From: Rhynchopus sp. YZ270_cl-10
Taxonomy: Eukaryota > Euglenozoa > Diplonemea > Diplonemida > Diplonemidae
Length of the DNA stretch: 64,000 nucleotides
Assembly (NCBI GenBank): GCA_964035575.1
Contig: OZ037840.1
Span: forward strand, 1,488,001 to 1,552,000
Direction of reading: 5' to 3'
The position numbers and the translations under genes are program-made. Shown in pieces: positions 49,664 to 58,072 of the stretch (the stretch's first letter is position 1; every line of letters begins with the position of its first letter). Under the pieces are notes generated by a model that did not search any database, was not told the DNA's origin, and saw nothing but the letters and a program-made list of their open reading frames with translations.

Positions 49664-49988
49664 GGGGGTCTCTTTAGGATAAAATATGGGGGGAAAGGTC
49701 TTTTTTGGTTAATAGCGCCGAAAAAACGGCAGCGAGGTATGTGGTCATGAGGGCGAGACTGGGGAAACACAACACAAAATACTGATGAAGGTGGTGGTGA
49801 GATTTCCCCGTAACGTCCTCAACCAACCTTGCCGAAGCAAGTGGTAAGCAATAACAACAAAAGGGCACGTAGCAATAGAGAAATGGTACGCGCAAAAAAA
49901 AAAAAAAAAAAAAATATATCCATAGCGAAAAAGGGGGAGGGGGAAAAGACTTTCTTATTCGCGACATATTTTATCCTAGAGACCCCCC
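49664..49988. repeat. Short array unit 5 (325 bp)
   Basis: Follows the retroelement unit after one constant spacer without heptamers. Same structure as units 1-3. Confidence 0.9.
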
Positions 49989-50023
49989 TGGCGTAGCAAA
50001 GCTACTTAAACAAGTTTACAGTA

Positions 50024-50157
50024 TGTGTGATGTGTGATGTGTGATGTGTGATGTGTGATGTGTGATGTGTGATGTGTGATGTGTGATGTGTGATGTGTGA
50101 TGTGTGATGTGTGATGTGTGATGTGTGATGTGTGATGTGTGATGTGTGATGTGTGAT
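50024..50157. repeat. TGTGATG minisatellite, block 3
   Basis: About 19 copies of the heptamer. Confidence 0.95.
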
Positions 50158-50466
50158 GGGGGTCTCATTAGGATAAAATATGGGGGGAAAGGTCTTTTTT
50201 GGTTAATAGCGCCGAAAAAACGGCAGCGAGGTATGTGGTCATGAGGGCGAGACTGGGGAAACACAACACAAAAATACTGATGAAGGTGGTGGTGAGATTT
50301 CCCCGTAACGTCCTCAACCAACCTTGCCGAAGCAAGTGGTAAGCAATAACAACAAAAAGGGCACGTAGCAATAGATAAATGGTACGCGCAAAAAAAATAT
50401 ATAGCGAAAAAGGGGGAGGGGAAAAGACTTTCTTATTCGCGACATATTTTATCCTATAGACCCCCC
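50158..50466. repeat. Short array unit 6 (309 bp, most diverged)
   Basis: Same structure with several substitutions in its ends (TCTCATTAGG, CCTATAGACC) and a short A-run. It is the oldest-looking unit. Confidence 0.85.
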
Positions 50467-50501
50467 TGGCGTAGCAAAGCTACTTAAACAAGTTTACAGT
50501 A

Positions 50502-50956
50502 TGTGTGATGTGTGATGTGTGATGTGTGATGTGTGATGTGTGATGTGTGATGTGTGATGTGTGATGTGTGATGTGTGATGTGTGATGTGTGATGTGTGAT
50601 GTGTGATGTGTGATGTGTGATGTGTGATGTGTGATGTGTGATGTGTGATGTGTGATGTGTGATGTGTGATGTGTGATGTGTGATGTGTGATGTGTGATGT
50701 GTGATGTGTGATGTGTGATGTGTGATGTGTGATGTGTGATGTGTGATGTGTGATGTGTGATGTGTGATGTGTGATGTGTGATGTGTGATGTGTGATGTGT
50801 GATGTGTGATGTGTGATGTGTGATGTGTGATGTGTGATGTGTGATGTGTGATGTGTGATGTGTGATGTGTGATGTGTGATGTGTGATGTGTGATGTGTGA
50901 TGTGTGATGTGTGATGTGTGATGTGTGATGTGTGATGTGTGATGTGTGATGTGTGA
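50502..50956. repeat. TGTGATG minisatellite, block 4
   Basis: About 65 copies, the longest block. It ends the array in front of hairpin family copy 12. Confidence 0.95.
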
Positions 50957-50990
50957 AGTGGCATGTCCGTGGACGTATTGTATATTTATA

Positions 50991-51049
50991 GGTGAGACTG
51001 AGCACGAGAGGCTTGACTCATCTCACTACGTTTTCTCTTTTCTTTTTAG
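50991..51049 (+). other. GTGACTAAGC hairpin family, copy 12, with T-run and AG
   Basis: GGTGAGACTGAGCACGAGAGG, CTTGACTCATC, TCACTACG, then TTTTCTCTTTTCTTTTTAG ending at 51049. GTGAGA pairs with TCTCAC. This copy has the best match to an ordinary 5' splice site (GTGAG), and the whole 59-nt stretch would make a textbook short intron. Confidence 0.6.
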
Positions 51050-51864
51050 CTCTTATTACGATTTTGTGTGTGTTATTGTGAAACTCTCGTCATTCACAAA
51101 GCGCAGTTTGTGCGACTGCGCTACTTTCAAAACACAGGGAGACTGTTTTGTAGTTTGTTTACTTTGGCTGCTTTGTTCTCGATGACAAAACTGGAAACAT
51201 TTTTCCAGGATCTTCCTTGAGATCGTACTGTCGGTCATAATTGTTTTTTGTTTTTTTTGTGTTTTTTGCTACTTGGTTAACTGAGGTGTTGGTTCGGTCT
51301 CGCCCCACACCGCTTGGTTACCTTGGAGTGTCTCTTTGTTTCGCTTTCTTAGATGTGTCGTGGCGGTGTGGTGCTCTTGTGTGTGCTGCATTTGTTGTGG
51401 TCCCATGCATCTCGCGCCACGTGTCCCTTTGTTCTTTTGTCACCTCTCTCGTTATCGTGTCTTCCAGTTCGTGTGGGATGGGTAGATGCCTGTATAAGTG
51501 TACGTGTGTGTTGGTTGTCACGTAACTGTAGTCATTTGTACTATGTTTGCTAAGCTTGCTTCATCTTTGATATGTGCGTTGTACCAAACAACAAGCGTTT
51601 CTCAATAGAAGCTCTTTGCAAAGATAACGTGACAGCCAACCACATGAAGAAACCACAGCTGTCTGCCCCCCTCCCACCACTCTCCCCACCAATTCCCTCC
51701 AAATATAAATGCCGTCTTTTCATAGTTTCGTCCAGAGCTTTGCAAACGATACAACACTAAAATCGTCTTTTTCTTCCGTTCTTATTTCTCTCTCTCCCCC
51801 TCTCCCCCCCCACTTCCACCCCCGATCCACAAAAACCGACACAGAAAAAAAAAAAAAATACAAA
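51050..51864. other. Intergenic region and 5' leader of the GH78 gene
   Basis: No supported gene. 51770-51830 is strongly pyrimidine-rich and leads into an A-run (51846-51858) just before the ATG at 51865. An upstream in-frame ATG at 51709 exists but would put low-complexity residues before the signal peptide. Confidence 0.5.
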
Positions 51865-54630
51865 ATGATTATTTCTTCCTTTGTTGTTCTTTCCGTGGCG
51901 CTGCTCCCACAGAATATCCGGGTGAAGTACATGACATCACCCTATGTTGATGGTGTAAACTTTCCTATCACATGGGAATATTCCGCCTTGGATGGCGCGC
52001 AGACACAGTCCGCGAGGCAGGTGGTCTGCTCTGTGGCAGGAAAGGTTGTGTGGGACTCTGGTGTGATCAACTCCTCGGAGCAAATCTGCGCAATCGACAC
52101 CGCACTTCCAGCCATGAGCACCGTACACACCGAAGTCCGTATTTGGAACGCCTCTGGGATCGTTGAGTCGGGCACTACCACATTCGAGACCACCTCCACA
52201 AAGGACCCTTTCAACTGGCTAGGTGCACAATGGCTCGCACGCACCGCCAACACCCCACCCAAGAACGAATGTGTCTTTTACGACCCAAACCCCACCAGCC
52301 TCTTCACCGCAACATTCCAGAATACAGCCGGAACCCCTGCGAGGATCTATCTGACCGGCCTGGGGTATTACAGTGCATGGTTAAATGGAGAGAAATTATC
52401 AACAAAACCGGAGACTTATTTAGACCCGCCACTCTCATCTGTCGCAAAACGTGTATTTTATAATGTATATAACGTTACAGAACTGCTGAAGAACGGTGAA
52501 AACACCTTATCTATTGAGGTCGGAAATGGTTGGTTCAACCCATTGCCTTTAAGGTTTTGGGGGAGAGTAAATATCAGAGATACCATGGCGATTGGGGTGC
52601 CTATGGTAAAGGCGATGCTCAAGGTGGATGGGAATACCATTGTATCGTCTCCTGACACCTTCGTTGTGTCCACTACTCCACGTATCTTCAATAATATCTA
52701 TCTTGGGGAGGTTTGGGATGGCACCTTATCAGACGGTTCACCACAACCCCCAGTAGTAGTTACACCTGATATTGGTGTTTTTGAGGTCTCCCCGATTCCG
52801 CCAATCACAGAGCAGGAAACATTAAGTACAAAGATGTTAAGTCAAAAGGAGAGCAGCTCCGAAGTCAACCCTGATTCTTTGATAGCACTGAAAAACGAAA
52901 AACTGGAGCATCAAATCGTTGTGATGGACTCTGGGAAGAACCATGCAGGGACCTGCCGCTTTGAGGTTCATTGGGGAAATGACGTTCCGTTGGGCGCCTT
53001 TGTGCGGGTTTTTGTGCGTTATGGGGAGTTGTTGAACGCAAATGGCAGTGTCAATGTGCTTACCTCGACTGCAGGGCAAATTAAAGCTGCCAACCCCATT
53101 GCACCATGCCAGCCTACCGTCGCCTTCCAGCGGGATGAGTTCCGATTTATCAAAACATCGCAGACCGATTTTTTTGAGCCCCGCTTTTCTTGGCATGGCA
53201 TGCGTTACATGGAGGCCTTCATTTACACCAACACCTCGAACACCTCTATCACATTGCAAGCAACCTGCAAGGTTCTCCAAACAGACCTTCCCATAGCATT
53301 GCGGTACAATGTCTCCGATGCCCGGCTGGATGCAACGTTGAAGCTTGCTGAAAACACCTTTGCGAGCAATTTGATGTCGGTACAAAGCGATTGCCCACAC
53401 CGTGAGCGTTTTGGGTACAGCGGGGATGCGCTTGCCGTAGGCGAAGGCCTGCTTGCGAGGTACGATATGAGCGCTTTTTATACCAAGCGGGTGGCCGACT
53501 TTATGGATGCGGTGGCTGAGAACGGAGGGTTTACGGAGACCGCACCGTACGTCGGTATTCACGATGGGTCGGTCGCAGGCAATGCTGGCCCCATAGGATG
53601 GGCTGCATACCCCCCAGCTGCTGCGCTCTGGCAGTACCGTTATTATGGAGATCTAAATGCGCTGTCCATAGCGTACCCTGCAGTACGCGCCTTCGCGACC
53701 CTTCTCGAACGCAATACATCAAACATCCTAGATGGTCTTGGCGATTGGATGCCTCTCGAAGAAACCGGAACTGGATTAACAGGAATGTATTTTCAATTCG
53801 CGACGTACCATGTTGTAGCCGATATTGCGAAGATTCTTGGTGATATAGAAACGTACAATGTATTTGTATTGAAAGCGGAGGGAATACGCAGTGAACTTAA
53901 CACAAAGTATCTGGACAATGCATCATGCGCTTATGGAAGCAAAAAAGAGGGTTTTAACGCAACGCAGACCGGGCAAGGTCTTGCGGTTTACAATGATATT
54001 GTTCCGGAGGCCTGCAAGGTGGGGGCGTTTTCGTTGTTGGTAGAGAATTTGAGGGCAGCAGAGAATGTGACGCATGCTGGAGGTGAAGGAGGTCCTGGTG
54101 CTCACATGCTGTGCGGCATGTTTGGTGTCAAATGGGTGCTTGGCGCGCTAAGTGAGAATGCAGAACAGAGCATCGCGTTGGAGGTGGTGACGCAGACGTC
54201 GTTTCCTTCCCTCCATTGGATGACGTCGAACAGTTTTGTCAACGCCACCACCATCTGGGAGGCGTGGTACGTCAGTGAGAGCACCTTTTCGCACAACCAC
54301 CCTATGTTCGGCTCCCACTACACATGGTTTCTGCAGCATCTGGTAGGGATACAGACACATCCCTCCGCTAGAGGAATGGATGTTGTGGTGTTGCGGCCAC
54401 GCCCTCCACTGCTCATGGCGCAGCGTTCGCCCTCCCTCACCGCTACCGTGAGTGGATCATATAGTACAGTGCGAGGCATCATTACCGTCTCCTGGCTACT
54501 CTCCGCAACAACCAAAGCACTGCATGTGAACATCAGCCTCCCCGCTAATATGCAGGCAGAATGTGACCTTCCGAACATGCCCTCACTTCTCCTTGGCGGG
54601 GGGCTGCATGCCTTTACGACCACACTGTGA
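51865..54630 (+). CDS. Secreted GH78 alpha-L-rhamnosidase
   Basis: A 921-residue glycoside hydrolase of family 78, predicted to remove terminal alpha-L-rhamnose from pectins, glycosides or algal polysaccharides. The chosen ATG gives a signal-like start (MIISSFVVLSVALL). N-terminal beta-sandwich domains follow (WLARTANTPP, ARIYLTGLGYYSAWLNGEK, LSIEVGNGWFNPL). The (alpha/alpha)6 domain carries QSDCPHRERFGYSGDA, matching the conserved DCPxR-ER-GxxGD stretch with its acidic residues, then GDWMPLEE, and later NATTIWEAWY with the expected general-base Glu. HNHPMFGSHYTWFLQHLVGI closes the catalytic domain. Codon use looks more AT-rich than in the neighbouring cyclases and alpha-galactosidase, which would fit later acquisition, possibly from bacteria or fungi. 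The frame is intact. Confidence 0.9.
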   Translation: MIISSFVVLSVALLPQNIRVKYMTSPYVDGVNFPITWEYSALDGAQTQSARQVVCSVAGKVVWDSGVINSSEQICAIDTALPAMSTVHTEVRIWNASGIVESGTTTFETTSTKDPFNWLGAQWLARTANTPPKNECVFYDPNPTSLFTATFQNTAGTPARIYLTGLGYYSAWLNGEKLSTKPETYLDPPLSSVAKRVFYNVYNVTELLKNGENTLSIEVGNGWFNPLPLRFWGRVNIRDTMAIGVPMVKAMLKVDGNTIVSSPDTFVVSTTPRIFNNIYLGEVWDGTLSDGSPQPPVVVTPDIGVFEVSPIPPITEQETLSTKMLSQKESSSEVNPDSLIALKNEKLEHQIVVMDSGKNHAGTCRFEVHWGNDVPLGAFVRVFVRYGELLNANGSVNVLTSTAGQIKAANPIAPCQPTVAFQRDEFRFIKTSQTDFFEPRFSWHGMRYMEAFIYTNTSNTSITLQATCKVLQTDLPIALRYNVSDARLDATLKLAENTFASNLMSVQSDCPHRERFGYSGDALAVGEGLLARYDMSAFYTKRVADFMDAVAENGGFTETAPYVGIHDGSVAGNAGPIGWAAYPPAAALWQYRYYGDLNALSIAYPAVRAFATLLERNTSNILDGLGDWMPLEETGTGLTGMYFQFATYHVVADIAKILGDIETYNVFVLKAEGIRSELNTKYLDNASCAYGSKKEGFNATQTGQGLAVYNDIVPEACKVGAFSLLVENLRAAENVTHAGGEGGPGAHMLCGMFGVKWVLGALSENAEQSIALEVVTQTSFPSLHWMTSNSFVNATTIWEAWYVSESTFSHNHPMFGSHYTWFLQHLVGIQTHPSARGMDVVVLRPRPPLLMAQRSPSLTATVSGSYSTVRGIITVSWLLSATTKALHVNISLPANMQAECDLPNMPSLLLGGGLHAFTTTL

Positions 54631-55170
54631 GATGTATTAGGAGGGAGAGGGAGGGGGAACGACCAACGTATTTTGAAAAAAAATGAAAAAAGAGAGAGAG
54701 AGAAAGAGAACAGTAAATTTGGTTGCTTTTTTTTGTGCACAGAGCCCCTTTTCTCTCAAATTCACCAATCCGAGAGCTGTGTCTGCACACGGTGTCAAAT
54801 TGTATCGCATTTCTTTTTTGTGTTGTTTTGCAATTAGATGACTCTAAAAAGCCGTGTGTTGCACAAAGAGGAGAGGTGAGAGGTGACCTCCGTGAATGGT
54901 ACACTGTCTACGCTAGGCACCTGCGTATCCTAGGAGTGAACAAACAACATTACGTCTGGTTTGCTTGGAAGATCAAAAGAAAGCGTCCTTTCCTGCGCAC
55001 AGTGCCCATAAGTACGGAGTGTAGAAAGAAAGATCCCAAACAGTATCGTCAGCAAGCGATACCCGAATGCCAAATGACGAGCCTCAATTATTCTTTTCTG
55101 AACCGCAATAGGGAACAGATGCTTCTCCAGGGGGGGATATCCACACACAGGAGTTACACGTATTTACACG
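54631..55170. other. Intergenic region, GH78 to cyclase A
   Basis: No supported gene; a long + frame starting at 54723 continues out of frame into the cyclase and is spurious. The last 26 bp before the ATG (ACAGGAGTTACACG, TATTTACACG) are identical in all three cyclase genes. Confidence 0.5.
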
Positions 55171-57309
55171 ATGGGGTGGCTCGAGGGTGTGCTGTCGCTG
55201 GATGGGACATTGGATGGGAAGGTGCGCAAGAAGCGGACACTGTTCCTGCTGTTCATGTGTGTGGTGGCAGCCTTCTCTGGGGTTGGGCTGCTCAGCTACT
55301 CCTCGCAAGGGGTGTCGGAGCGTGTGGTGGCGGTGCTGTCGCTGTTGGTGATGTTCGTGACAAGTCTGTTTGCTATTGTCTGGGTGCTGTGCAGGCGCCC
55401 TCTCGTGCAGGGATTGGTGCACGTCTCAGGAGGTGTGTTAGCGGTGTCCATCCTCTTTCAAGACCTTTCGGCACGAAGCACTTCAGACACCTCGTGGCCT
55501 TTGCTTGTGCTTGTTGTGGACTTCCTGCTTGTGATGCAAGCGAATGAGCGCTTTGTCTCCGTTCTCGTTGCTGTCACGTTGTGCTATTTGTTGCTCATAG
55601 CTTTTGAAAGTACCCTCAGGTTTGGGATGTTGGACCTGCCCGGCTTGGTGCCGCAGGAGGGTGAAAGGGGGAGGAGGGAAATCGGTTTCATAAAAGCAGA
55701 CTGCACGTCTCTCCCGTGTGCGTTGCCAGCAGGAGGGACCGTGCGGTACTTCCTGGCAGCTGCAGGGGTCTTTGTGATTGACTTCATCACAACACGAGGA
55801 TTTGCACGTGATGTTCAGGAAGAGCAGGCATCGATGGAGCGGACGATCAACGCTGTGCAGGAGATCGCCTCACTGCTTGCTGGGTACGACGTGGAGCAGG
55901 TGGCGGAGCTGCTGAAGGCGCATGAGGGTGACCTGCCTGAGGGGATGACAGCAGCATTGAGGGGATTGGAGGAGAACCTGCGGAAGTACCGTCCCTACCT
56001 CCCTTCTGCGCTGTTTGAGGTGGAGGTGGAGGACGGTGTGCAGCAGCCGACTGTGGCACCGCCTGGGCTTGACAGCGAGACAGCAACAATTGTGTTCACA
56101 GACATCCGTGCGTCGACGTCGATCTGGGAGAACGCACCTGAGGGGATGCGTGCTGGACTGCAGATCCACAACGCTGTGATGCGTGATGTGATGCGGATGT
56201 GTGGTGGGTACGAGGTGAAGACCATTGGCGACGCATTCATGATTGCTTTTGCGTCCACTTGCGACGGTGTGGCGTTTGGGTTGCGTGTGCAGGAACGTCT
56301 TTTCGAAGCAGACTGGCCCGCATCTCTGCTTGAGGATGCACCCATCTGTTCTCGTCAGGGGTCGCTGTGGGGTGGACTAACTGTTCGCATTGGTGTGAAC
56401 ACTGGCCCTGTGACTGTGGAGCAGAACACACTGACGGGACGGACAGACTACCTTGGACACACAGTGAACGTTGCTGCACGCCTTGAGAGCACATGCACAC
56501 CTGGTGCTGTGGCTTTGCCCAATGACCTGTGGAGTTCTGAGTCCTGGTCGTGCAGTGCTGTTGTTGGTGCGCCAGAAGCAGTTCACTTGAAGGGTGTGTC
56601 AGGGAGCACTTTAGTGTGCTGTGTGTGGCCTGTCTCACTTGGGGGACGAAGGGAGACACCACTTTGTGAGTCTTCTTCGCCCGCCTCCAGGCGAAGATGC
56701 TCCAGTGCAAAGCTGGTCAAGAATCAAAGTTTGTCAGCCACGTTGAGAAGTACATCGGTGGCTTCCTCCACGCACAGTTTGCTGTTGACACACCCGACCC
56801 ACCAGGTCTCCGGCACTGTGGGAGTTGTACACCTTGCAGTGGGTGACGTGGGACACAACACAGCTTTCCCACGAATGAGCTCCGGACTCACGACACTGAC
56901 GATTGCACTGGAGCAGAGTGGAGGGAGTCTGGTGACGCTGCTTGGGAACTGTGTGTGTGTTGGGTGGAACGTGTCGCGTTCTGCACCTGCACACATGGAG
57001 AACGCGATACGTTTTGTGCAGCGCATGTCTGTGAAGTCTGCACTGATCGGGGCTGGACTTGCAAGTGGTCCTGTGCAGCACGGGGATGTTGGTGCACAGA
57101 GACAGCGCTTTGTGACTGTGATGGGGGATGTTGTGCGTCGGAGTTGGGCGCTGTGCGAGGAGGCTGTGCGTGACGGGGTTGTGTGTCTGTACGAGCCTCC
57201 TGAAGGGACAACACTGCCGTCTGCACTTGAAGACGTTCTTGTACAACACAAGGGATCAAACTACAGAGTCGTCGAGCCAGACAACAAAGAACGGAACAAC
57301 GTGTTTTAG
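55171..57309 (+). CDS. Six-TM adenylate cyclase with a second, degenerate cyclase domain (gene A)
   Basis: A 712-residue membrane protein predicted to make cAMP. Six hydrophobic segments lie at ~22-44, 52-74, 80-98, 108-123, 128-147 and 190-207, with a Cys-containing loop (DCTSLPC) between the last two. A helical linker (ASMERTINAVQEIASLL...YRPYLPSALF) leads to a class III cyclase domain at ~303-480. It has both metal Asp (D311 in FTDIRAST, D354 in TIGDAF), the Lys/Asp pair for adenine (K350, D426) and the catalytic Asn and Arg (N433, R437). A second cyclase-like domain (~548-690) has lost these residues (LLGNCVCV, GDVVRRSW). One active plus one degenerate domain recalls C1-C2 enzymes, but C1 here is complete and could work as a homodimer. 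First of three tandem genes. Confidence 0.85.
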   Translation: MGWLEGVLSLDGTLDGKVRKKRTLFLLFMCVVAAFSGVGLLSYSSQGVSERVVAVLSLLVMFVTSLFAIVWVLCRRPLVQGLVHVSGGVLAVSILFQDLSARSTSDTSWPLLVLVVDFLLVMQANERFVSVLVAVTLCYLLLIAFESTLRFGMLDLPGLVPQEGERGRREIGFIKADCTSLPCALPAGGTVRYFLAAAGVFVIDFITTRGFARDVQEEQASMERTINAVQEIASLLAGYDVEQVAELLKAHEGDLPEGMTAALRGLEENLRKYRPYLPSALFEVEVEDGVQQPTVAPPGLDSETATIVFTDIRASTSIWENAPEGMRAGLQIHNAVMRDVMRMCGGYEVKTIGDAFMIAFASTCDGVAFGLRVQERLFEADWPASLLEDAPICSRQGSLWGGLTVRIGVNTGPVTVEQNTLTGRTDYLGHTVNVAARLESTCTPGAVALPNDLWSSESWSCSAVVGAPEAVHLKGVSGSTLVCCVWPVSLGGRRETPLCESSSPASRRRCSSAKLVKNQSLSATLRSTSVASSTHSLLLTHPTHQVSGTVGVVHLAVGDVGHNTAFPRMSSGLTTLTIALEQSGGSLVTLLGNCVCVGWNVSRSAPAHMENAIRFVQRMSVKSALIGAGLASGPVQHGDVGAQRQRFVTVMGDVVRRSWALCEEAVRDGVVCLYEPPEGTTLPSALEDVLVQHKGSNYRVVEPDNKERNNVF

Positions 57310-58072
57310 CGAGGTTACTGATGGAGGGTACAAGGTGAGAGGGACATTTTCCGATGTGACCTTGAGGGGTTGTGTCTGAAACAAACTATGTTGTCATCGT
57401 CCAAACGAGCAGCGTAGACATCGTGTCTTGTGATGAAGGTGAGCCTTATATTCTTATGTGATCGAAGGACAGACGCAACGTGGATCTCATGAACAGCATG
57501 CATTGTGCAGGTCTGAGCGGGGTTGTCTTTTACAAGCCTTCCTCTCGTTGTGTTGTCTCGTCTTGTATTGTGTGGGTGGGGTTCATATGTAGAAAGCCCC
57601 TTTAATAATCTCCATTCCCTCCCCCGAAATATGTGTGAAGAATCCTGAGCACGAACTTCAAGACTTCCCTTTACATGCGATCTGTTTACGCTTTGGGATG
57701 GACGAAACTTACGCCTTTTTTGTTATTGTTGTCTCCTGCACGTTCTCGTGGGGTCCATTAAACGGAGGCGCCCCTCCCTTTGCAATATTTACACGTCTTT
57801 TCAGGTACAGTTCCTTGACGGAATCTTCGTGTCCGAGACGGCCATCGTCTAGGTCTCGGCATAAGCACCAGTGGTGATCAAACAATGAAGTGGAAGAGAA
57901 AACAATAGGCAGGGTGGTTTGTTTGTTTTTGCGCGTTGTTGGTCTTGTAAATAATATTATCTATAACAGCTCTTACCAAGAGACACTTTTAGATGCCAAG
58001 CCTCAATTATGTTTTTGAACCACAAATGGTACCTCTCACAATACTGACGCAGGAGTTACACGTATTTACACG
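57310..58072. other. Intergenic region, cyclase A to B
   Basis: The first ~300 bp match 60160-60510 after gene B (AGCGAGGTTACTGATGGAGG, CATCGTGTCTTGTGATGAAG, CCTTTAATAATCTCCATT), so 3' flanks were duplicated with the genes. 57625-58020 has no counterpart. No gene. Confidence 0.6.

Noticed and set aside
43423-49967. 67-100 codon minus frames in every short array unit
   Set aside because: They cross an A-run whose length differs between units, so the reading frame is not maintained by selection; they are parts of the retroelement ends.
43413-50466. CRISPR array
   Set aside because: The repeats are over 300 bp, with inverted ends and minisatellite spacers; organism and gene content are eukaryotic.
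50484-51005. Minus-strand frame of HITHHTS repeats
   Set aside because: It is the TGTGATG minisatellite read in one of several always-open phases; there is no composition or start signal of a gene.
54723-55547. 274-codon + frame across the start of cyclase A
   Set aside because: Runs out of frame into the cyclase gene; no conserved motif, and the cyclase frame is strongly supported.
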